Assembly (NCBI GenBank): GCA_900543525.1
Contig: UQRS01000002.1
Coordinates: forward strand, 1-45,556
DNA: 45,556 nt
Origin: an uncultured Oscillospiraceae bacterium
GTDB taxonomy: Bacteria; Bacillota; Clostridia; Oscillospirales; Acutalibacteraceae
Reading direction: 5' to 3'
Shown: in pieces, positions 32,624-42,296 of the stretch
Numbering within the stretch: the first letter of the stretch is position 1
Layout of the letters: every line of letters begins with the position of its first letter
The notes under the pieces: model-generated
Databases searched by the model: none
What the model was told of the DNA's origin: nothing
The model's input: only the letters and a program-made list of their open reading frames with translations
Position numbers and translations under genes: made by a program

Positions 32624-33865
32624 ATGGCTCAAAACCTCATTCTCACCGTAACACAGCTGAATCGCTACGTTCGCTCCCTGCTGGAGGAGGATCCGGGACT
32701 CACCTTCATCTTCGTGACGGGGGAGATTTCCAATTTCAAGGCGCACTACGCCAGCGGACATTTTTATTTTTCCCTCAAGGACGACGGCGGCGTCATCCGG
32801 AGCGTCATGTTCCGCTCGGCTGCCGCCCGCCTCAAATGGATGCCGGAGAACGGCATGAAGGTCATCTGCCGGGGCAGAGTTTCGCTATACGAGCGGGACG
32901 GGCAGTACCAGCTGTATGTTGACGACATGCAGCCTGACGGGCTGGGCGCCTTGACACTGGCCGCCGAGCAGCTCCGCAAACGGCTTGCGGCCGAGGGTCT
33001 GTTTGATGAAGAAAACAAACAGCCTCTGCCGAAATTTCCCGACAGAATTGCTGTGCTGACCGCGGCCGACGGCGCGGCTGTGCGGGATATACGCGCGGTG
33101 CTCGGCCGCCGCTGGCCGCTGGCGGAGGTTCTCCTCTGCCCGGTCACCGTGCAGGGAGAGAGCGCCGCCGCCGAAATTTCCGCCCTGCTTGACCGCCTCT
33201 CCGAAACGGAGGAGGCCGACCTGATTATCCTCGGACGCGGCGGCGGCTCGGCCGAGGATCTGAACGCCTTCAATCAGGAGGTGCTGGTTCGTTCGGTCGC
33301 CGCCTGCCCGATTCCGATCATCTCGGCCGTCGGGCATGAGACCGACTATACCCTCTGCGATCTGGCGGCCGATCTCCGCGCACCGACCCCGTCGGCCGCG
33401 GCAGAGCTGGCCGTACCCGACAAGGCCGCCGTGCTCGAAGGCCTCTGCGCTGCCCGGGCGGCGCTGTACGGCGCTGTTTCCCGCCTGCTGCAGGAAAAGG
33501 AGGCCGCGCTGAAAACGCTGCGGCATGCCCCCGCTTTGAAAAGTCCGCTGTTTTACACCGAGCAGCAGGCGCTGCGGCTGGACGCCCTCTCCTCCCGACT
33601 GCTTTATTGCGGGAAGGAGGGGCTGGAAAAGGCGGCCTCCGGGCTGGAGAAGGCCGCCGGCCGCCTCCACGCGCTGAGTCCGCTGGCGGTCCTCAGCCGG
33701 GGCTACTCACTCACATATAAGGACGACCGCATTCTGACCGATGCGGCAAAGGTCTCCCCCGGGGATCGGGTGGAGATCCGACTGGCCGCCGGCAGCCTCG
33801 AATGCCAGGTGACGGAGAGGAGAACGAAAACCGATGAAGAAAACCGAAGCAACCGAAACGTTTGA
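32624..33865 (+). CDS. xseA: Exodeoxyribonuclease VII large subunit
   Basis: XseA with several XseB subunits degrades single-stranded DNA from both ends. The 413-residue protein starts with the OB-fold domain (LTFIFVTGEISNFKAHYASGHFYFSLKD) and has the catalytic core with IAVLTAADGAAVRDI, LIILGRGGGSAEDL and SAVGHETDYTLCDLAADLRAPTPSAAAE. A helical XseB-binding arm (about 275-350) and the C-terminal LSRGYSLTYKDD follow. Start 32624 (MAQNLILTV) is preceded by AAGGATA. It overlaps xseB by 32 bases. The 228-base gap before it contains a CCCCGGC/GCCGGGG hairpin without a good T run. Confidence 0.96.
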   Translation: MAQNLILTVTQLNRYVRSLLEEDPGLTFIFVTGEISNFKAHYASGHFYFSLKDDGGVIRSVMFRSAAARLKWMPENGMKVICRGRVSLYERDGQYQLYVDDMQPDGLGALTLAAEQLRKRLAAEGLFDEENKQPLPKFPDRIAVLTAADGAAVRDIRAVLGRRWPLAEVLLCPVTVQGESAAAEISALLDRLSETEEADLIILGRGGGSAEDLNAFNQEVLVRSVAACPIPIISAVGHETDYTLCDLAADLRAPTPSAAAELAVPDKAAVLEGLCAARAALYGAVSRLLQEKEAALKTLRHAPALKSPLFYTEQQALRLDALSSRLLYCGKEGLEKAASGLEKAAGRLHALSPLAVLSRGYSLTYKDDRILTDAAKVSPGDRVEIRLAAGSLECQVTERRTKTDEENRSNRNV

Positions 33866-34067
33866 GGAAAAGCTTGCCCGATTGGAGAAAATCGTCAGCG
33901 AGCTGGAGGCGGGAGAGTGCGGCCTCGACCACGCGATGGCGCTTTTTGAAGAAGGCGTCAGCCTCACCGCCGCCTGCGAGCAGAAGCTGACCGCCGCACG
34001 GCAGAAAATCGCCGAACTGACCGCGATCGACTCTGCGGACAAGGAAAGTGGGGATGAAGATGCATGA
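33834..34067 (+). CDS. xseB: Exodeoxyribonuclease VII small subunit
   Basis: The 77-residue helical protein binds the XseA arms. The family pattern is clear: FEEKLARLEKIVSELEAGECGLDHAMALFEEGVSL and CEQKLTAARQKI. An acidic tail ends the protein. It begins 32 bases before the xseA stop and ends 14 bases inside ispA, so the three genes are translationally coupled. Confidence 0.95.
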   Translation: MKKTEATETFEEKLARLEKIVSELEAGECGLDHAMALFEEGVSLTAACEQKLTAARQKIAELTAIDSADKESGDEDA

Positions 34068-34944
34068 CCTCGTATCCGGACGGCTGAAGGAATATGCCGC
34101 CCTGACCGAACAAAAGCTTACCGCCGCGGTCGTAATCAGCGGCAAGGAGCAGAAAGCGGTTGCCGACGCCATGGCCTACAGCCTGGAGGCGGGGGGAAAA
34201 CGCATCCGTCCGGCCCTGGCGCTCGCCTTTTGCCGCCTCTTTTCCGGGGAGGAGAAGGCAGCACTTTCCTACGCCGCCGCGGTGGAGATGATTCATACCT
34301 ACTCCCTGATTCACGACGATCTGCCCTGCATGGACAACGACGATCTGCGGCGGGGTAAACCCTCCTGCCACATCGCGTTCGGCGAAAGCACCGCCCTGCT
34401 GGCCGGAGACGGCCTCCTGACCCTGGCGTTTGAGACGGCCGCAGCCGCCCCTCTCTCTCCCGAGCAGAACTGCGCCGCCCTCCTCGCTTTGGCCAGGGCC
34501 GCCGGTGCGGACGGGATGATCGGCGGACAGGTGATCGACCTCGCGCTGGAGGGGAAGGCGGCGACCCGGGCCGAGCTGATACACATGTGCGCCTTAAAAA
34601 CCGGGGCGCTGCTGCGCGTCTCTGCCGAGCTTGGCTGCATCGCCGCCCGCGCGGATGAGGTGCAGACCGCCGCCGCTAAAAAATATGCCGACGCCCTCGG
34701 CCTCGCCTTTCAGATCGTCGACGATATTCTCGACGTCACCGGAACGGCGGAGGCGCTCGGCAAGCCGATCGGAAGCGACGCCGAAAACAGCAAAAACACC
34801 TTTGTCACCCTGCTTGGGCTGGACGGCGCGCGGCAGGCGGCCGACACCCTCGCGGCAGAGGCCAAGGCCGCCCTTGAAAATCTGGAGGGCGATACCGAAT
34901 TTCTATACGCGCTGGTCGATTATCTCTCCGCGCGGAATCACTGA
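34054..34944 (+). CDS. ispA: Farnesyl/geranylgeranyl diphosphate synthase
   Basis: The enzyme condenses DMAPP and IPP to the C15 (or C20) prenyl diphosphate used for quinones and undecaprenyl phosphate. The 296-residue protein has GKRIRPALAL, the first aspartate-rich motif DDLPCMDNDDLRRGKPSCH, GGQVIDLALEGK, and the second motif FQIVDDILDVTGT. Length matches IspA. ATG 34054 follows AAGGAAAG; a GTG six bases earlier is less likely. Together with dxs downstream it supplies isoprenoid precursors. Confidence 0.94.
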   Translation: MKMHDLVSGRLKEYAALTEQKLTAAVVISGKEQKAVADAMAYSLEAGGKRIRPALALAFCRLFSGEEKAALSYAAAVEMIHTYSLIHDDLPCMDNDDLRRGKPSCHIAFGESTALLAGDGLLTLAFETAAAAPLSPEQNCAALLALARAAGADGMIGGQVIDLALEGKAATRAELIHMCALKTGALLRVSAELGCIAARADEVQTAAAKKYADALGLAFQIVDDILDVTGTAEALGKPIGSDAENSKNTFVTLLGLDGARQAADTLAAEAKAALENLEGDTEFLYALVDYLSARNH

Positions 34945-34979
34945 ACCGACCCACTAAACTCAAAGAACGGAGATGCGGA

Positions 34980-35441
34980 ATGGAAAATCATCTTTTTGAC
35001 CTTCTGCTCAACAAGCCGCTGATCAGCGCCGTCATTGCCTGGGCGCTGGCACAGATTTTAAAGGCCTTTCACGCCCGGATTTTTTTAAAGGAATTTCATC
35101 TGGAGCGCCTGATCGGGCCGGGCGGCATGCCAAGCTCTCACTCGGCCACCGTCGTTGCCCTGATGGTCACGATCGGCCGGCAGGAGGGACTGACCTCTCC
35201 CCTGTTCGCCATCGCGTTTGCGCTGGCGCTGATCGTCATGTACGACGCCATGAGCGTCCGGAGGCAGGCCGGTGAGCATGCCAAGGCTCTCAACATCATC
35301 ATCCAGCAAATGCTGGACGAAAACCAGAACAGCGACCAGCGTCTCCACGCGTTTAAAGAGGTGCTGGGGCATACGCCGCTGCAGGTGCTGGCCGGAATCG
35401 TACTCGGCGTCGTGGTCGGATTTCTGATGCCGATGGGCTGA
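34980..35441 (+). CDS. Divergent PAP2-family (DUF212) membrane protein
   Basis: The 153-residue protein has four hydrophobic segments and the family signature GGMPSSHSATVVAL, with YDAMSVRRQAGEHAKALN after the third helix and a final LQVLAGIVLGVVVGFLMP. It resembles acid-phosphatase/PAP2 proteins but keeps only part of the phosphatase motif. Its place between ispA and dxs is consistent with action on a prenyl diphosphate, but this is inference. It starts 35 bases after ispA. Confidence 0.88.
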   Translation: MENHLFDLLLNKPLISAVIAWALAQILKAFHARIFLKEFHLERLIGPGGMPSSHSATVVALMVTIGRQEGLTSPLFAIAFALALIVMYDAMSVRRQAGEHAKALNIIIQQMLDENQNSDQRLHAFKEVLGHTPLQVLAGIVLGVVVGFLMPMG

Positions 35442-35503
35442 TCGCCCGCTTCATACACCCTTTTAAAACGCACTTTATTTTCAGAAAAAAAGGAGGTGTT
35501 CCC

Positions 35504-37384
35504 ATGTCGACCGGATTGCTGGAAACCATCCATTCTCCCGCGGATTTAAAGCGCCTTTCATTGGAGGAGAAGAAAACCCTCTGTGAGGAGATCCGCAACA
35601 AAATTATTACAACCGTTTCAAACAACGGCGGCCATCTGGCTTCCAACCTCGGGGTGGTCGAGCTGACGGTGGCCATCCACAGCGTTTTTGACTCGCCGAA
35701 GGACAGCATCATCTTTGACGTGGGGCACCAATGCTATACCCACAAGCTGCTGACCGGGCGCGGGGCGCTTTTTGACACCCTGCGGCAGGCCGAGGGGCTG
35801 TCCGGCTTTATGAAGCCGTCCGAGAGTCCCCATGACCCCATCATCACCGGACACAGCAGCAACTCGATTTCGGCGGCGCTCGGCATTGCCAAGGGCAACA
35901 CCATCCGCGGCATCAACGCCAAGACCATCGCCGTCATCGGGGACGGCGCGATGACCGGCGGCATGGCGTTTGAGGCGCTCAACAACGCCGGCCACGCGAA
36001 GGATAACCTGGTCATCATTCTCAACGACAACAAAATGTCCATCGGACGGAACGTCGGCGGCTTCCCCCGCCATCTGACCGTCATGCGGACCAGGCCCTCC
36101 TACTACCGCTTCAAGCGGCTGGTCGACCGGACAATCGCCCGCATTCCCAAAATCGGGAAGCCGCTGCGCGGCGCCATCGTCAACTCCAAAACCGCGCTGA
36201 AGAACGCCATCTATCACAGCAATATGTTTGAGGATCTGGGCATTCACTACTACGGCCCGATCGACGGCCACGACCTCGAACGCCTCCTCTTCGCGATGGA
36301 GGTGGCGAAAAACGAGAGCCGCCCGGTTCTGATTCACGTCATCACCACCAAGGGCAAGGGCTACACCTACGCCGAGAAGAATCCGAAGGATTTTCACGGC
36401 GTGTCGGCCTTTGACCCGGCCGCCGGATGTCCCGCAAAGGGCGGGCGCAGCTTTTCCGACGTGTTTGGGGAGGAGATGTGCGCCCTCGCGAAGGAGGACG
36501 CGCGCATCTGCGCCATTACCGCCGCCATGTGCAGCGGCACCGGCCTCTCCGCCTTTGAGGAGAATTATAAAAACCGCTTTTTTGACGTAGGCATTGCCGA
36601 ACAGCATGCCGTAACCTTCGCCGCCGGGCTGGCAAAAGCCGGTTTGATTCCCGTTTTTGCCGTCTACTCCTCTTTTTTGCAGCGCGGCTTTGATCAGATT
36701 ATTCACGACGCCGCCATCGGCCATGTACATATCGTGCTGGCGGTGGACCGCGCCGGCATTGTCGGCGAGGATGGAGAGACCCACCAGGGTCTTTTTGACG
36801 CCGGATTTTTAAGTGCAATCCCCGGCGTGACCGTCTACTCCCCCGCCAGCTTTGAGGAGCAGCGCGCCTGCCTGCGCCGCGCCGCGCTGGAGGAGCCGGG
36901 CGTCGTCGCCGTTCGCTATCCCCGTGGGGGAGAGCCTGCCCTTCCTCCCGCCCTGTCGGATGGAAGCAGGGATTTCCTCCTTTCCGGGGCGGAAAAGGGC
37001 GACCTGCTGTTCGTCACCTACGGCCGCGAAACCGCCGAATGTCTGCGGGCGGCCGAGCAGCTGCGGCAGAAGGGCTGCACCGCCGGACTGCTGAAGCTTT
37101 TGAAGATTGCGCCGCTGCCGCCGGAGGTTCTGGAGGTCTGTAAGCCTTACAAAGCCATCCTCTTTGCGGAGGAGGGTGAGCGCTCGGGCGGCATCGGAGA
37201 GCATCTTGCCGCCCGGCTGCTGGAGGCCGGGTGGCAGGGGCGTTTCCTGCACATGGCCGTGCCGGACACCTTCGTTTCCGAAGGGACGGTGGCCGGCGGC
37301 ATTGCACGCTGCGGGCTGGATGCCGATTCTCTGGCCGCGGCGGCTGAACAATTTCTGAAAAATGAGGTGAAGGGCAATGGCTGA
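35504..37384 (+). CDS. dxs: 1-deoxy-D-xylulose-5-phosphate synthase
   Basis: Dxs condenses pyruvate and glyceraldehyde 3-phosphate in the first step of the MEP isoprenoid pathway, using thiamine diphosphate. The 626-residue protein has FDVGHQCYTHKLLTGR, the ThDP/Mg motif GDGAMTGGMAFEALNNAG, the transketolase-like middle domain with DVGIAEQHAVTFAAGLAK and DRAGIVGEDGETHQGLFD, and the C-terminal domain with LFAEEGERSGGIGEHLA. The start is behind a perfect AAGGAGGTG. It overlaps tlyA by eight bases. Confidence 0.97.
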   Translation: MSTGLLETIHSPADLKRLSLEEKKTLCEEIRNKIITTVSNNGGHLASNLGVVELTVAIHSVFDSPKDSIIFDVGHQCYTHKLLTGRGALFDTLRQAEGLSGFMKPSESPHDPIITGHSSNSISAALGIAKGNTIRGINAKTIAVIGDGAMTGGMAFEALNNAGHAKDNLVIILNDNKMSIGRNVGGFPRHLTVMRTRPSYYRFKRLVDRTIARIPKIGKPLRGAIVNSKTALKNAIYHSNMFEDLGIHYYGPIDGHDLERLLFAMEVAKNESRPVLIHVITTKGKGYTYAEKNPKDFHGVSAFDPAAGCPAKGGRSFSDVFGEEMCALAKEDARICAITAAMCSGTGLSAFEENYKNRFFDVGIAEQHAVTFAAGLAKAGLIPVFAVYSSFLQRGFDQIIHDAAIGHVHIVLAVDRAGIVGEDGETHQGLFDAGFLSAIPGVTVYSPASFEEQRACLRRAALEEPGVVAVRYPRGGEPALPPALSDGSRDFLLSGAEKGDLLFVTYGRETAECLRAAEQLRQKGCTAGLLKLLKIAPLPPEVLEVCKPYKAILFAEEGERSGGIGEHLAARLLEAGWQGRFLHMAVPDTFVSEGTVAGGIARCGLDADSLAAAAEQFLKNEVKGNG

Positions 37385-38195
37385 AAAACGTCGTCTGGAC
37401 ACGGCGGTTTTTGAGGCCGGCCTGGCCGAAAGCCGGGAAAAGGCCAAAGCATACATCATGGCCGGCGTCGTCTTTGTCAACAACCAGAAGGCCGACAAAC
37501 CCGGCATGACCATAAAGCCGGAGGATGTGGTGGAGGTTCGAGCCGACGCGCCGAAGTATGTCAGCCGCGGCGGCCTCAAGCTGGAAAAGGCGATGCAGAG
37601 CTTCCATCTGACACTGGACGGCTGCGTCTGCGCCGATATCGGCGCGTCGACCGGCGGATTCACCGACTGTATGCTGCAAAACGGCGCGACGACCGTCTAT
37701 GCCGTGGATGTCGGCTACGGCCAGCTGGCCTGGAAGCTGCGGGGCGACCCGCGGGTCGTCAATCTGGAACGCACAAATTTCCGCTACGTCACTGCCGAGC
37801 AGATTCCGCAGCCACTGGATTTTGCCTCGGTCGACGTCAGCTTTATCTCGCTGAAGCTGATCCTCCCGCCCTTAAAAGCCCTGATGAAGCCGGAGGCGGA
37901 GGCCGTCTGCCTCATCAAGCCGCAGTTTGAAGCCGGCCGGGAGAAGGTCGGAAAAAAGGGCGTGGTGCGGGACATCTCGGTCCATCGGGAGGTTATTGAG
38001 CGCACCACCGGCTTCGCCACCGAACTCGGATTGTCGGTGCTGGGGCTGGATTTCTCCCCCATCAAGGGGCCGGAGGGGAACATCGAATACCTGATGTACC
38101 TCAAAAACGACGGCGCGGGAGAATACCGCGCCCCCACGGCGGCCGAGGTTGCCGCCGCCTCCCACGCGGCGCTCGACCGCGCGGCCGAGGTATAG
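37377..38195 (+). CDS. tlyA: TlyA-family rRNA 2'-O-methyltransferase
   Basis: TlyA-type enzymes methylate ribose 2'-O positions in 16S and 23S rRNA. The 272-residue protein has an N-terminal S4 RNA-binding domain (RLDTAVFEAGLAESREKAKAYI, about 5-65) and an FtsJ-like domain with the SAM motif ADIGASTGGFTDCML, DVGYGQLAWKL, SVDVSFISLKLIL and LIKPQFEAGREKVGKKGVV. Length fits the family. It overlaps the end of dxs and precedes nadK, the usual clostridial order. Confidence 0.94.
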   Translation: MAEKRRLDTAVFEAGLAESREKAKAYIMAGVVFVNNQKADKPGMTIKPEDVVEVRADAPKYVSRGGLKLEKAMQSFHLTLDGCVCADIGASTGGFTDCMLQNGATTVYAVDVGYGQLAWKLRGDPRVVNLERTNFRYVTAEQIPQPLDFASVDVSFISLKLILPPLKALMKPEAEAVCLIKPQFEAGREKVGKKGVVRDISVHREVIERTTGFATELGLSVLGLDFSPIKGPEGNIEYLMYLKNDGAGEYRAPTAAEVAAASHAALDRAAEV

Positions 38196-38243
38196 GAAGA
38201 AGGCGCTCACCGCACCTTCTGTAACGAAAGGATGGTTTGCCGT

Positions 38244-39053
38244 ATGAAAATTGCCGTAATCCCCAATCTGCAAAAGGATCGGGACGGCGTCGTCACGCGG
38301 GAGATTTTGTCCCGGTTAAAGGCACTTGGCGCCGAGCCGCTGCTCCCCGCCGGGGCACTTGACGGCTGTGCCGCTCTGCCGGAAAATCAGCTCTATGCGG
38401 CCGCCGATCGGGTCATCGCCGTCGGCGGAGACGGCACCATACTCCATACCGCCAAAGCGGCCGCCGCCTATGGCAAGGCCGTGCTTGGGATCAACGCCGG
38501 CCGGCTCGGCTTTATGGCCGGGCTGGAAAAGGATGAGCTGGCCGGACTTGAGAAGCTGATTTCCGGCGACCTGCTGACCGAGCGGCGCATGATGCTGGAG
38601 GTCGAGCTGCAGCCCGACGGCCGGCGGTTTTACTGCCTCAACGACGCGGTGATTTCCTGCGGTCCGCTCTCCCGCCTGATCGACATTACCGCTACCCTCG
38701 ACGGGCAGGAGATGCACTATCGCGCCGACGGCTTGATTCTGGCCACACCGACCGGGTCGACCGCTTACTCCCTGTCGGCCGGAGGGCCGGTCGTCGATCC
38801 GGAGGTCGGCGGCATTCTGCTGACCCCGATTTGCCCCCATTCTCTTTTCGCACGCAGCCTGTTCCTCTCCCCCGACCGGCGGATCACCGTAACGGCCGCG
38901 GGAGGCGACGTCTACCTCACCCCCGACGGGGAGGAGGCGGTCCCCGCCGCCGGGCAGACCGTGACCGTGTCGGCCGCCTCCGATCGGGAGGTGCGGCTGA
39001 TCCGGGTGAAGAAGGACTCCTTCCTCGGCGTGCTGAGCAAAAAGCTGCCGTAG
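38244..39053 (+). CDS. nadK: NAD kinase
   Basis: NadK phosphorylates NAD to NADP with ATP. The 269-residue protein has the active-site AVGGDGTILHTAKA, LGINAGRLGFMAGLEKDEL, the conserved NDAVISCGPLSRLID and TPTGSTAYSLSAGGPVVDPEV. ATG 38244 is preferred because the ribosome site AAAGGA would overlap the earlier ATG at 38232. Stop is TAG. Confidence 0.96.
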   Translation: MKIAVIPNLQKDRDGVVTREILSRLKALGAEPLLPAGALDGCAALPENQLYAAADRVIAVGGDGTILHTAKAAAAYGKAVLGINAGRLGFMAGLEKDELAGLEKLISGDLLTERRMMLEVELQPDGRRFYCLNDAVISCGPLSRLIDITATLDGQEMHYRADGLILATPTGSTAYSLSAGGPVVDPEVGGILLTPICPHSLFARSLFLSPDRRITVTAAGGDVYLTPDGEEAVPAAGQTVTVSAASDREVRLIRVKKDSFLGVLSKKLP

Positions 39054-39111
39054 AAGCTGCGGCGCGCGCCTTTCCTTTAAAAATTTTCATCCGAAGGGAT
39101 CTGTAAAATAT

Positions 39112-39564
39112 ATGAAGAAAAATCGACAGGAGCGGATTCTTGAGCTGATCGAAAGCCAGGTGATCGACACGCAGGAGGATTTGCAGGCCGCCCTGCGTCA
39201 AAGCGGCTATGAGGTTACGCAGGCCACCATCTCCCGCGATGTCAAGGAGTTGCATATTGTCAAGGCGACCGACGCCGCCGGACGCTACCGCTACACCGCG
39301 CACCGCACCGCCGCCCCCCGCAAGGTGGCTTACCACGATATTTTTGAAAGCTCGGTCATCAGCATCGACAGCGCGATGAACGACGTGGTTATCAAATGTC
39401 ATACCGGTATGGCGCAGGGCGCCTGCGCCGCGCTGGACAACATGAAGTGGGACGCCGTAGTCGGCACGCTGGCCGGCGACGACACCATCCTCGTCATCAC
39501 ACGAAGTGAAAGCGACGCCATAACGCTGGTAAAATCCCTGAAGCGGCTGATCAACAAGCAGTAA
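39112..39564 (+). CDS. argR: Arginine repressor ArgR
   Basis: ArgR is the arginine-responsive hexameric regulator of arginine metabolism. The 150-residue protein has the N-terminal winged helix (RQERILELIESQVIDTQEDL, VTQATISRDVKELHIVKA) and the C-terminal oligomerisation and arginine-binding domain (GMAQGACAALDNM, GTLAGDDTILVITRSES). Clostridia commonly keep argR next to recN without other arginine genes, as here. Confidence 0.95.
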   Translation: MKKNRQERILELIESQVIDTQEDLQAALRQSGYEVTQATISRDVKELHIVKATDAAGRYRYTAHRTAAPRKVAYHDIFESSVISIDSAMNDVVIKCHTGMAQGACAALDNMKWDAVVGTLAGDDTILVITRSESDAITLVKSLKRLINKQ

Positions 39565-39616
39565 ACCCTGATTTTATTTTGACTTTTTGTCCGATAAGGA
39601 AGGAGGTTTTTGCCGG

Positions 39617-41284
39617 ATGCTGCAGCAGCTGTACATTGAAAATATCGCCGTAATCGAGCGTTCCAGTCTCGAACTGACCGCCGGCTTCAACCTGCTGACC
39701 GGCGAGACCGGCGCCGGAAAATCCATCGTCATTGACGCCATCAACGCCGTGCTGGGAGAGCGCACCTCCCGCGATCTGATCCGCACCGGCTGCAGCCGGG
39801 CGGAGGTAACCGCGGTTTTCACCCTCTCCCCAAAGCTTGCGGGGGAGATTGCCGACCTCGGCTACCCGGCGGAGGACGGCAGCCTCATCCTCTCGCGCAC
39901 GCTGACGACCGACGGCCGCAACCTCTGCAAGGTCGGCGGCCGCCCGGCTACCCTCTCGATATTGCGGGAGATTGGGAGCCGCCTCATCAACATACACGGC
40001 CAGCACGACAGCCAGGCCTTGCTGAACCCGGAAACCCACTATCAATACCTCGACGCGCTGGCCGAAAACGACGCCATCCACGCCCGATACCTCGACGCGC
40101 TGGAGGCTTATAAAAAGATCATCCGGGAACTGCGCGCCCTGCAAACGGATGAGGACGCGCAGGAAAAGCGCGCCGATCTGCTGCGTTATCAAATTGACGA
40201 GCTGCGCGCCGCCGACCTGCAGCAGGGCGAGACGGAGGCGCTCCGCAGCCGCCGCCACGCCCTGCAAAACAGTGCGGAAATTCTCCGCGCGCTGGCCGGC
40301 GTCTCCGCCCTGCTTCGGGGGGCGGAGGAGCAAAGCGGCGCGGCCGACCTGCTGAACGCCGCGGCGGAGGAGGGAGAGCGCGCCGCCGCCCTTTTGCCGG
40401 AGCTTTCGGCGCTGTCCGAGCGCACCGCCGACCTTGCCGCCGAGGTGGAGGGGCTTTACGCCGACTGGCAGCAGGTGCTGGAGTCGACCGATTTCTCCCC
40501 CGAGGAGCTGACACAGGTGGAGGAGCGGCTCAATCTTCTTTATGACCTGTCGGGCAAATACGGCGAGGATGAAGCCGCCATGCTCGATTATCTCGCCAAG
40601 GCGGAGGCCGAGCTGAAGGCCATCTCCTCCTCCGCCGAACGGATCGCCGCGCTGGAGGCCGAGCAGGACTCGGCCGGCGAGGTGCTGATCGCCGCGGCCG
40701 CCGCCCTGACCGAAAGCCGCAGAAAAGCCGGAGAAAGATTTTCTGCCGCCGTGCGGGAGGAGCTGGCCTTCCTCAATATGCCGGGAGTGGAGTTCTCGGT
40801 CTCGATCCAGCCGTCCAGCTATAATAAGACCGGCGCCGACCGGGTGGAGTTCCTGATTTCGGCCAACGCGGGGGAGGCGCCGCGCCCCCTCGCCAAAGTC
40901 GCGTCGGGCGGCGAACTTTCCCGGGTGATGCTGGCCATCAAATGCGTGCTGGCGGAAAAGGACGCCGTACCCACCCTGATTTTTGACGAGATTGACACCG
41001 GCATCAGCGGCCGGGCCGCCCGGGCGGTCGGCGTCAAGCTGAAGCAAGTCTCTCGCGGGCGTCAGGTCATCTGCATCACCCATCTGGCGCAGATTGCCGC
41101 CATGGCCGACAACCACATGCTGATCGAAAAGCGTGTGGAAGGCGGCCGCACCTTCACGGCGGTGGAACGCCTGTCGGAAAATGACCGCGTAACCGAAATT
41201 GCCCGGATCCTCTCGGGCGGCCAGCTGACCGAAAGCCTGGAACAGACGGCGCGGGAAATGATCGAATACGGAAAAACGGTATAG
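39617..41284 (+). CDS. recN: DNA repair protein RecN
   Basis: RecN is an SMC-like ATPase that acts early at double-strand breaks. The 555-residue protein has Walker A GETGAGKSIVIDAINA at about residues 30-45, a long coiled coil (about 150-360), the ABC signature VASGGELSRVMLAIKC and Walker B TLIFDEIDTGISG, followed by CITHLAQIAAMAD. ATG 39617 is preceded by AAGGAGG with good spacing. Stop is TAG. Last gene of the classical cluster. Confidence 0.96.
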   Translation: MLQQLYIENIAVIERSSLELTAGFNLLTGETGAGKSIVIDAINAVLGERTSRDLIRTGCSRAEVTAVFTLSPKLAGEIADLGYPAEDGSLILSRTLTTDGRNLCKVGGRPATLSILREIGSRLINIHGQHDSQALLNPETHYQYLDALAENDAIHARYLDALEAYKKIIRELRALQTDEDAQEKRADLLRYQIDELRAADLQQGETEALRSRRHALQNSAEILRALAGVSALLRGAEEQSGAADLLNAAAEEGERAAALLPELSALSERTADLAAEVEGLYADWQQVLESTDFSPEELTQVEERLNLLYDLSGKYGEDEAAMLDYLAKAEAELKAISSSAERIAALEAEQDSAGEVLIAAAAALTESRRKAGERFSAAVREELAFLNMPGVEFSVSIQPSSYNKTGADRVEFLISANAGEAPRPLAKVASGGELSRVMLAIKCVLAEKDAVPTLIFDEIDTGISGRAARAVGVKLKQVSRGRQVICITHLAQIAAMADNHMLIEKRVEGGRTFTAVERLSENDRVTEIARILSGGQLTESLEQTAREMIEYGKTV

Positions 41285-41356
41285 TTTATAATAAATCAAC
41301 GGCGGCGGGATCTCTTTCCGCTCCGCTTTTTGAAAACAGAAAGGAGCTGCAGCGCC

Positions 41357-42232
41357 ATGCTCTATACCTGCAACAACAATCAACTGTATATTGAAGTCGA
41401 CAGCCTCGGTGCAGGGCTGATGTCCCTGCGTGATCTGCACGGAACCGAGTATCTCTGGCAGGGCGACCCCAAATACTGGAAGGGGCGTTCTCCCATTCTC
41501 TTCCCCATTGTCGGCGCGCTGCGGAATGGGCAGGCGGTCATCGACGGGCAAGCGTATGCCATGCCCCGCCACGGCCTTGCCCGGATCAATTCCTTCCGTA
41601 AAATCGAAAGCGGCGCCGACAGCCTCACCTTCCGGCTGGACGCGAATGCAGAGACCAGAAAGGCCTACCCCTTCGATTTTTCGCTGGAGGTTTGCTTCGC
41701 ACTGCGTGACCGCACCCTGACCGAGCGATTCATGGTCGTCAATCGGGACAGCCGGCCGATGCCCTTCTGCCTCGGCTGTCATCCCGGCTTCAACATTCCG
41801 CTGGAGGAGGGGGAAGCGCTTTCCGACTACACCCTCCGTTTTGCGGAGAAGGAGAGCTGCGACTCTCCCCGGATCGACCCGGAAACCGACCTGATTCTGG
41901 AAGAAGATCGCCGCCCGGTGCTGGAGGAAAGCGACACCCTCCCCCTCTCGCATGAGATGTTTTATAAAGACGCGCTGGTGCTGGAGGGCCTGCGTTCCAG
42001 GAGCGTCACCCTCTCATCGGCGGTCAGCTGCCGCGGCATCCGGATGGATTTTGACGGCTTCGATTATTTTGGAATCTGGCAGGCCAAGGATGCCCCCTTC
42101 CTCTGCCTGGAGCCGTGGACCGGTACTGCCACCACCGACCGCGAGGGGGACGATTTTGCCAAAAAGCGCGGCATGACCCTCCTCTCCCCCGGTGAGGAGC
42201 GGGAGTATATCTTAAAAATCACCCTGCTGTAA
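41357..42232 (+). CDS. Aldose 1-epimerase family protein (LacX-like)
   Basis: The 291-residue protein has the galactose-mutarotase fold: GAGLMSLRDLHGTEYLW, ARHGLAR-like MPRHGLARINSF, the catalytic-region GCHPGFNIPL, and DGFDYFGIWQAKDAPFLCLEPWTG near the C terminus. It is closer to the LacX/YeaD-type subgroup than to GalM. It interconverts sugar anomers, substrate unknown. AAAGGAG lies 11 bases before ATG 41357. Confidence 0.87.
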   Translation: MLYTCNNNQLYIEVDSLGAGLMSLRDLHGTEYLWQGDPKYWKGRSPILFPIVGALRNGQAVIDGQAYAMPRHGLARINSFRKIESGADSLTFRLDANAETRKAYPFDFSLEVCFALRDRTLTERFMVVNRDSRPMPFCLGCHPGFNIPLEEGEALSDYTLRFAEKESCDSPRIDPETDLILEEDRRPVLEESDTLPLSHEMFYKDALVLEGLRSRSVTLSSAVSCRGIRMDFDGFDYFGIWQAKDAPFLCLEPWTGTATTDREGDDFAKKRGMTLLSPGEEREYILKITLL

Positions 42233-42296
42233 TTTTCCCGCGCTATAAGCCAGCTTGCGGGAGTTTTATTCTTTTTTGAAAGAGAGTCATATCCAT

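Noticed and set aside
39551..41953. 800-codon open frame on the minus strand across recN and the epimerase gene
   Set aside because: It spans two recognised plus-strand genes and has low-complexity composition. The high GC content explains its length.
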